DNA from: Coenobita brevimanus
Lineage: Eukaryota > Arthropoda > Malacostraca > Decapoda > Coenobitidae
Assembly (NCBI GenBank): GCA_032717465.1
Contig: CM064653.1
Coordinates: forward strand, 38,631,055 to 38,695,054
DNA: 64,000 nt
Reading direction: 5' to 3'
Shown here: positions 58,040-64,000 of the stretch, piece after piece
Numbering within the stretch: the stretch's first letter is position 1
Layout: each line of letters starts with the position of its first letter
Translations under genes and position numbers: made by a program
The notes under the pieces: model-generated
What the model was told of the DNA's origin: nothing
Seen by the model: the letters and a program-made list of their open reading frames with translations, nothing else
Databases searched by the model: none

Positions 58040-58686
58040 TGTCATAAAGACTTTGTAGTTAATTGTAGAGAAGTATATTTTAGACTTGTGGTCGAGCGGC
58101 TTTTATATCTTGTAGTAGTTTCCCCACCAGATGTCATGTAGTGACGGGAGAGGTAAAGAATAGTATGGGACTATTTTTATTGTCTTGGAAATATTAAACA
58201 GGTATAATAGTATAAGTCCTGGGTAGCTACCTCCCTGTCTCGCTATCTCTCTCTCTCTCTCTGTTCTAAGGCTAATCTCCGTCTCGACCTCTCTCTAGGG
58301 TCGCTTGTCTCCTTCTGTCTAGCCTGTTCGGTGGCTAATCTCCGTCTCGACCTCTCTCTAGGGTCGCTTGTCTCCTTCTGTCTAGCCTGTTCGGTGGCTA
58401 ATCTAGGTCTGAGCTCTCTTTCCTAAATTCTGGTATAGCAGGGGTGTGTCACATGTGTTCCTCGTGGGTGTTTGTTCACGAGAGGACTGCTGACAGCTAA
58501 CTGCATCATCTCCTTACTGGCCGCTGTCGTCAGCTTTCCTCAGTGTAAGCATGTTTAGCATTGCTCGATTCTCGCAGACACAACACCTTCTCATCATTTG
58601 ACTTCCTGCTTCTATCTGTCTCTCTATCTATCTATTTATCTATCTATCTAGTATGATTTGCAATTATAATATGGAGACCTACCACA
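58040..58686 (-). repeat. LTR (right; 5' LTR in element orientation)
   Basis: Identical by eye to 54533-55179 over 647 bp, including the 63-bp duplication (58270-58332, 58333-58395) and minus-strand AATAAA (58176-58181). Followed by the TSD CATC at 58687-58690. Confidence 0.95.
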
Positions 58687-58690
58687 CATC
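58687..58690 (+). other. Target-site duplication (right), CATC
   Basis: Partner of 54529-54532; the empty site would read ACAGACCATCTTCCATT. Confidence 0.85.
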
Positions 58691-59387
58691 TTCCATTTTT
58701 TCTCTTTCTATCTATTCACCTCCTTCTTTTCTCCTGTCTATCTATCCATCTATCTATCGTCCCAGACTCCCAATCCCAGAACCAAAAATCAACCAAGTCT
58801 CTATAGGTCGTCTTTCTAAGAGGCTTTGGAGAAGTTGTAACACCTCTATCTTACCGATTTAACCTGAGAGAGAGAGAGAGTGCCACCTAGAATACAACGG
58901 TCTATCTCAACCCACCACCACTCCATGTCACCCTCCCTCAGGTATTGCTCCGCCTCGTTCTCAGTCATCCTCTCCTCCTCCTCTCACCAATTTGTCTTCC
59001 ATATGATACCTGTCTTCTGTTTGTACCTCTAATTACTCCTTCCATATATCCCCTTTCCCACTCCTCTCTTCCCCATCCCCATCCGCATCCCTCTCTCCCC
59101 CATTCTCCTCTCCCCTCCCTCCCTCGCCGCTTCATCCCTCTCTTCTCCCTTCCCCTCTCCATGATCACCTCTTCATCCGTTCCCCTCCCCTTCACTTCTT
59201 TCTCCACACTCCCCTCCCCCTCTCCTCCCTTCCCTTCCCCCTCACTCCTATTCTCTCCCTTCCACTCTCCCTCATTTCCCTTTCCTCCTTTTCGCCTTTC
59301 CTTTCTTCTTCCATTCAATCCACCTCATCTCCCTCTCCTCTTTTCCCCTCCCATCATCCCTTCCTACTTACCTCCCCGTACTTAATA

Positions 59388-59442
<55 letters not shown>

Positions 59443-59454
59443 CTAAGTCTCCTG
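58691..59454 (+). repeat. Flank, then polypyrimidine tract with (CT)n
   Basis: About 190 bp mixed with (TATC)n near 58736-58758 and (GA)n at 58867-58880, then C/T-rich DNA and a (CT)n run at 59393-59440. Confidence 0.88.
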
Positions 59455-59575
59455 CTTTTTTATCCTTGTCCTTAACTGGCAGAATAGTTTTATCACTTAC
59501 AACCTTCCCTATACCAAACAGCCACGAAAGGACTAACAGGTCTGTTGCTGTTTGATTTCCATTGTAATCCTTTCT
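59455..59575 (+). repeat. Dispersed repeat family C (copy 3)
   Basis: GGCAGAATAGTTTTATCACT, ACCAAACAGCCACGAAAGGA, CTAACAGGTCTGTTGCTGTT TGATTTCCATTGTAATCC. Best preserved copy; flanked by polypyrimidine DNA on both sides. Confidence 0.78.
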
Positions 59576-60090
59576 TTATTCATTTTTCATCCTTCTCCTC
59601 CCCCCTCTGCGTCATTCCACTCTCCTCTATTTCCATCCTTTCCTTTCGCTTTCACCCCTCCCCCCCTCCTTCCCTTTTCGTCTCTCCTCTCCTCCCATTT
59701 CTTCCTCTACTCCTCAATCCTATTCCTTCACTCCTCCCTCCCTCTCTACCTCATTCCCCCATTCCCCACCCTCGCATCTTCTCTTCATTCTCCTCCTAAC
59801 CCTCATCCTCCTTCCCTCCCCTCCCCTTACCTTCACCCTCTCTTTTCATCCTTCTCCTTACCCCAACCTTCTCCCTTCCCATCTCCCTCACTCCCCCCCC
59901 CTCTTTTTTCCCCTCCCCATTCCATCTCCTTCTCCCTTCCCCTCACTTCCTCTCCCTACCCCATTCCTTCACATCCTCCTCCCTACCTCTTCTCTCCTCC
60001 TCTTTTCCTCTCTTGCTTTATCGCTTTCTCTCTTTTTCTTACGTCGTAAACTTTCTTCCAACTTCCCTCCCATATATCTTTCCCACTATT
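59576..60090 (+). repeat. Polypyrimidine tract
   Basis: C/T-rich. The 165-aa ORF is compositional. Confidence 0.9.
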
Positions 60091-61240
<1,150 letters not shown>

Positions 61241-61244
61241 ACTG

Positions 61245-61282
<38 letters not shown>

Positions 61283-61640
61283 TCTCTCTCTCTTAGCGTC
61301 CTTCATTCCACGTCCGCCTACCTCCCCTCCACCTTCTCTATCTGCCTGCATCCCACCCTGTCTTTGCTGCCTTCCTTCCCTCCCTGCCATCATTCCACCC
61401 TCTCTGCCTGCCTGTCTCTGTAACTCTTTCCACTCTTTCCTTTGCCTTTCCCTCTTTGCCTATATACCTTTCTGCTCCTGTCTGCCTACTTCCTCCCTTC
61501 CTCTCTACCTCCCTCCCTGCTGCCTCTCTTCCTACTTCCCTTTCTGCTGCTTCTCTTCCTACCTCCCTTCCTGCCTGCTTCCTTGTTTGCCTGCCTTCCT
61601 ATCTCCATCCCTGCCTGCCCTGCCTGACGCGCCCCGGCTC
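61241..61640 (+). repeat. (CT)n and (CCTG/CCTT)n tract
   Basis: (CT)n 61246-61294, then CTGCCTGCC, CCTTCCTACC words. Confidence 0.88.
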
Positions 61641-61924
61641 AGCTGTGTAGTTAAGTTTATGTAGGAGGAGATGAGGTGAGGCAGCCCTTACTATCTACCC
61701 TGACTATCCTTACTATCCATTACTATTCGCACAGCCTTAGCTCTTACTATCCATTACCATCCGCACCGTCTTGGCCAAGTACTATCCATTACTATTAAGC
61801 CCTCACCCCTTACTGTCAATTACTACTTAGTCTTTAGGTCTTACTGTCCTTACAATTCATCCCTTATCTATAATGCTTCTACCTATCTATCTATCCATCT
61901 ATCTGTTATCACTTTTCTTCAACA
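61641..61924 (+). repeat. Degenerate CTTACTATCCATTACTAT repeat
   Basis: CTTACTATCCATTAC/TACTATCCATTACTATT recurs four or five times between 61685 and 61800 with spacers of 20-45 bp. (TATC)n near 61882-61904. Confidence 0.75.
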
Positions 61925-62135
61925 TCTAAGCCGGCGTACTGGAGGCCATTCTGTCTCCTGTCGTAATATAAAAAATTTTCCATCTTCAACTAAGACCAAT
62001 TTTCAGCTTGGGGGTGGCCGCTGGTAATGAAGGGGATAATGAAGGCAATGAATAACCCCTCCAAACAGAAATCTCTCTCTTAAGATCAATAAAATCGTTC
62101 ACTTGGCGCAGGAATAAAACAACTGAAGAATTCGT
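61925..62135. mobile_element. TTAA-family element, degraded
   Basis: Centre GGTAATGAAGGGGATAATGA AGG then AATAACCCCTCCAAACAG, right arm GATCAATAAAATCGTTCACT, end AACTGAAGAATTCG. Left arm weak (CAATTTTCAGCTTGGGGG). Confidence 0.5.
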
Positions 62136-62298
62136 AATAAAGGACATATACTGAATGGCAGACTCGCTCTCTCTCTCTCTCTCTCTCTCCACTTCCTCCG
62201 CCGATTCTCCCTCCATCCATCTCGCTTTTTCCCTCCCTCCCTCCCACTCCATCAATCCTCATTTCCATTTCCTCCTTCATATTCATCCAAGTTTCCTC

Positions 62299-62366
<68 letters not shown>

Positions 62367-62400
62367 CCTACACACACAAACCTTTTATTTCCTCCTCAGT
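62136..62400 (+). repeat. Polypyrimidine tract with (CT)30
   Basis: (CT)n 62165-62189 and 62303-62363. Confidence 0.93.
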
Positions 62401-63020
62401 CGGAAGTAAAGGGATGGAGTGGAGGAGTGGTGGAGGAGTGAAGGGAACGGAGAGAAGAGAGAGAGTACGAGGGAAAAAGGGAGAGGAAATGAAGAGAGAG
62501 AGAGAGAGAGGAAAAGGAAGAGAAGTGGGGTGCGGAGAGAGGGAGTGAGTGGAGGATGAGAAAGAAGGCGGGGAAAAGGGAGAGGGGTGTGGGAGAGAGG
62601 AGGGAGGAGACGGGATGGACAGAGAGGGTTGAGGATGGGATAGAAGGAACAGAAGGGCAGGAAAAGGGAGAGGAGGGAAGAGGGAGGTATGGTTGAAAGG
62701 AGAAGGGTGTAAGGGAAAGGAGAAAGGGAGAGAGAGGGGAGGAAACGGGGAGAAGAAAGGAGAAGAATACACGGGGGAGGGAAGTGGGAAAGGGTAAGGG
62801 AAAAGGGAATGGGAAGGAATGGAAATGGAAGAGGGGAAGGGGAGGGTGAGAGGGGAAGAGGAGGGTGAGAGAAGAGATGAGGGTGAGAAGAGAGGAAGGG
62901 GACAGGGAGGAGAGAAGCGAGGGAGAGGAAAGGGAGAACGGGGAGGGAATGGAGGAGGAAGGAAAAGGAGGGAAGGAATAGATGTGTATAGGATGGAAAG
63001 GAAGAGAAGGGACAAGAGTT
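62401..63020 (+). repeat. Polypurine tract
   Basis: G/A-rich with GGGAGAGG words. Abrupt switch from the preceding C/T block. Minus-strand ORFs of 215 and 249 aa are compositional. Confidence 0.92.
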
Positions 63021-63152
63021 ACACAGATATACAGACCCCAAAGACCTTAATCCTTTCTGTGGTCCAGCCATCTTCCACTCTGTAATAATGACAAAAGTTC
63101 GGGAATATGATAACAAAATGGAAGGCGCCCTCATCCCCGTACTCAGCGTTAC

Positions 63153-63206
<54 letters not shown>
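63021..63206 (+). repeat. Unique strip and (GA)26
   Basis: About 130 bp unique, then uninterrupted (GA)n 63154-63206. Confidence 0.95.
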
Positions 63207-63210
<4 letters not shown>

Positions 63211-63704
63211 CCCTATGCACTCATCCTCTCTCTCTCTCTCATTCTCCTTGATTTATCTCTCCCTGCTGTTTCCTCCTCCATTATTCTTTCCTGCCGTCTT
63301 TTTCTTTCTCTTTCTGCTCTACTTCTCTCTCCTTTTCTCGTCTCTCTCTTACCCCTGTCTTCCTGCCTCCCTCTTCCCCCCCTCGTCTCTCTCTCTCTCT
63401 CTATCTATCTACCTACTTACCTATCTTAAATCCACCTCTTCCTCCTTTTCCTTGATTCTCCCTCGTCTTTCGTTTATTTTTCCTCCCTCTCCCTCCGTTT
63501 CCTTTCTTCCTTCCTCTTTTATTTCCCTTAACTCCCTTCCTCCCTGTCTCCCTCGTTTTCCTTCTCGCTCCTCTCGTCATTACTCTCCTTCTCCCTCCTC
63601 ATTTCATATTTAACTCCTCATAAACACTCTTACCCCTCCTTCCCTCCCTCCCTTTCCCTCTCCTTTTTGTGTACACTCTCCCACTTCCCCTCTTCTATAT
63701 TTCA

Positions 63705-63742
<38 letters not shown>

Positions 63743-63774
63743 CTTCGAGTGGAGGTATTGGTGGGTGGGGTAAC
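63207..63774 (+). repeat. Polypyrimidine tract with (CT)n
   Basis: C/T-rich, (TATC) and CTAC words near 63400-63420, (CT)n 63709-63738. Confidence 0.9.
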
Positions 63775-63895
63775 CATCTTGCTTTACTGTACAATCCATA
63801 TCTTTGACTCACAAGTTATCACTGCCATCGTCTTCTCTGTAATAAGTAGCCCCGAAGGATTACTAGGTCTGCTCCTGATTGCTTTCCTTTGTACT
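63775..63895 (+). repeat. Dispersed repeat family C (copy 4, diverged)
   Basis: AAGTAGCCCCGAAGGATTAC TAGGTCTGCTCCTGATTGCT TTCCTTTGTACTCC aligns with copies at 51208 and 59455. Confidence 0.65.
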
Positions 63896-64000
63896 CCCCA
63901 CCTCTCCCTTCCCTCCTCTCTCTCCCCCTCCACCTCCCTTCTCCATATTTCACCACCCCCATTGTACTTCTCCCTCCTCCTCCTCCCCCCCTCCTTCCCT
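63896..64000 (+). repeat. Polypyrimidine tract to the window end
   Basis: C/T-rich; continues past the window. Confidence 0.88.

Larger units (their letters stand above)
54533..58686 (-). mobile_element. Complete non-autonomous LTR retroelement, 4154 bp
   Basis: Two 647-bp terminal direct repeats start TGTCATAAAG and end GACCTACCACA; I saw no difference between them. The element is flanked by a CATC TSD. On the minus strand, two bases inside the LTR at 58040 lies TGGTAGCAGCG, matching 10 of 11 bases of the primer-binding site complementary to animal initiator tRNA-Met, and the opposite inner end reads GGCAGAGCAA, a weak polypurine tract. This orients transcription on the minus strand. The 2860-bp interior is AT-rich with no recognisable gag, protease, RT, RNase H or integrase, so it must rely on a partner element. 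LARD/TRIM-like in structure. Identical LTRs imply recent insertion. Confidence 0.93.

Noticed and set aside
54533..58686. A plain segmental duplication of 647 bp rather than LTRs
   Set aside because: TG...CA ends, matching CATC directly outside both copies and a PBS-like site directly inside argue for LTRs.

Overview
This window looks like intergenic DNA from a large, repeat-laden eukaryotic genome. I find no protein-coding gene that I can defend. The mixture suggests an arthropod, most likely a decapod (malacostracan) crustacean: extreme microsatellite density, long GT/CA, CT/GA and TA runs, kilobase-scale purine/pyrimidine tracts, tRNA-derived SINEs, and degenerate TTAGG-like blocks (the arthropod telomere unit). 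The organism is an inference from composition; no marker gene is present.

Layout. 1-13 kb is mostly trinucleotide and minisatellite DNA (CAT/CAC, GGT/ACC, CA) with a few islands of ordinary sequence. 13-22 kb mixes CT and GT runs with transposon-derived pieces: palindromic TTAA-ended MITE-like elements, a SINE on the minus strand, a 336-bp foldback element and a second long palindrome with a (TA)n centre. 22-33 kb alternates polypyrimidine and polypurine blocks and holds a roughly 1-kb hAT-like non-autonomous element (28569-29596) with another repeat nested inside it, plus a second SINE family at 32.1-32.5 kb. 33.6-34.8 kb is AT-rich and mostly unique. 35-41 kb is dominated by a 2-kb polypyrimidine tract, CCTA and ATCC tracts and a 1.2-kb polypurine tract. 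41-45 kb has more TTAA elements and a SINE. 45-54 kb is pyrimidine-rich with a 17-bp minisatellite, a full-length-looking SINE with a poly(A) tail, and a 34-bp array built from a MITE end. 58.7-64 kb is again polypyrimidine/polypurine with a 203-bp GT run.

The best-defined feature is a complete LTR retroelement at 54533-58686. It has two 647-bp LTRs that read identical, TG...CA ends, a 4-bp CATC target duplication, and a primer-binding site next to one LTR that resembles the complement of initiator tRNA-Met and sets the element on the minus strand. No gag or pol domain is visible, so it is apparently non-autonomous but recent. Its body carries a 123-bp tandem array made of TACATAATTG-type motifs.

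Nearly every long open reading frame here follows from simple sequence: pyrimidine tracts cannot form stop codons, and GT/CA runs are open in several frames. These are not annotated as genes. All comparisons were done by eye; element boundaries are approximate unless TSDs or identical LTR ends fix them.
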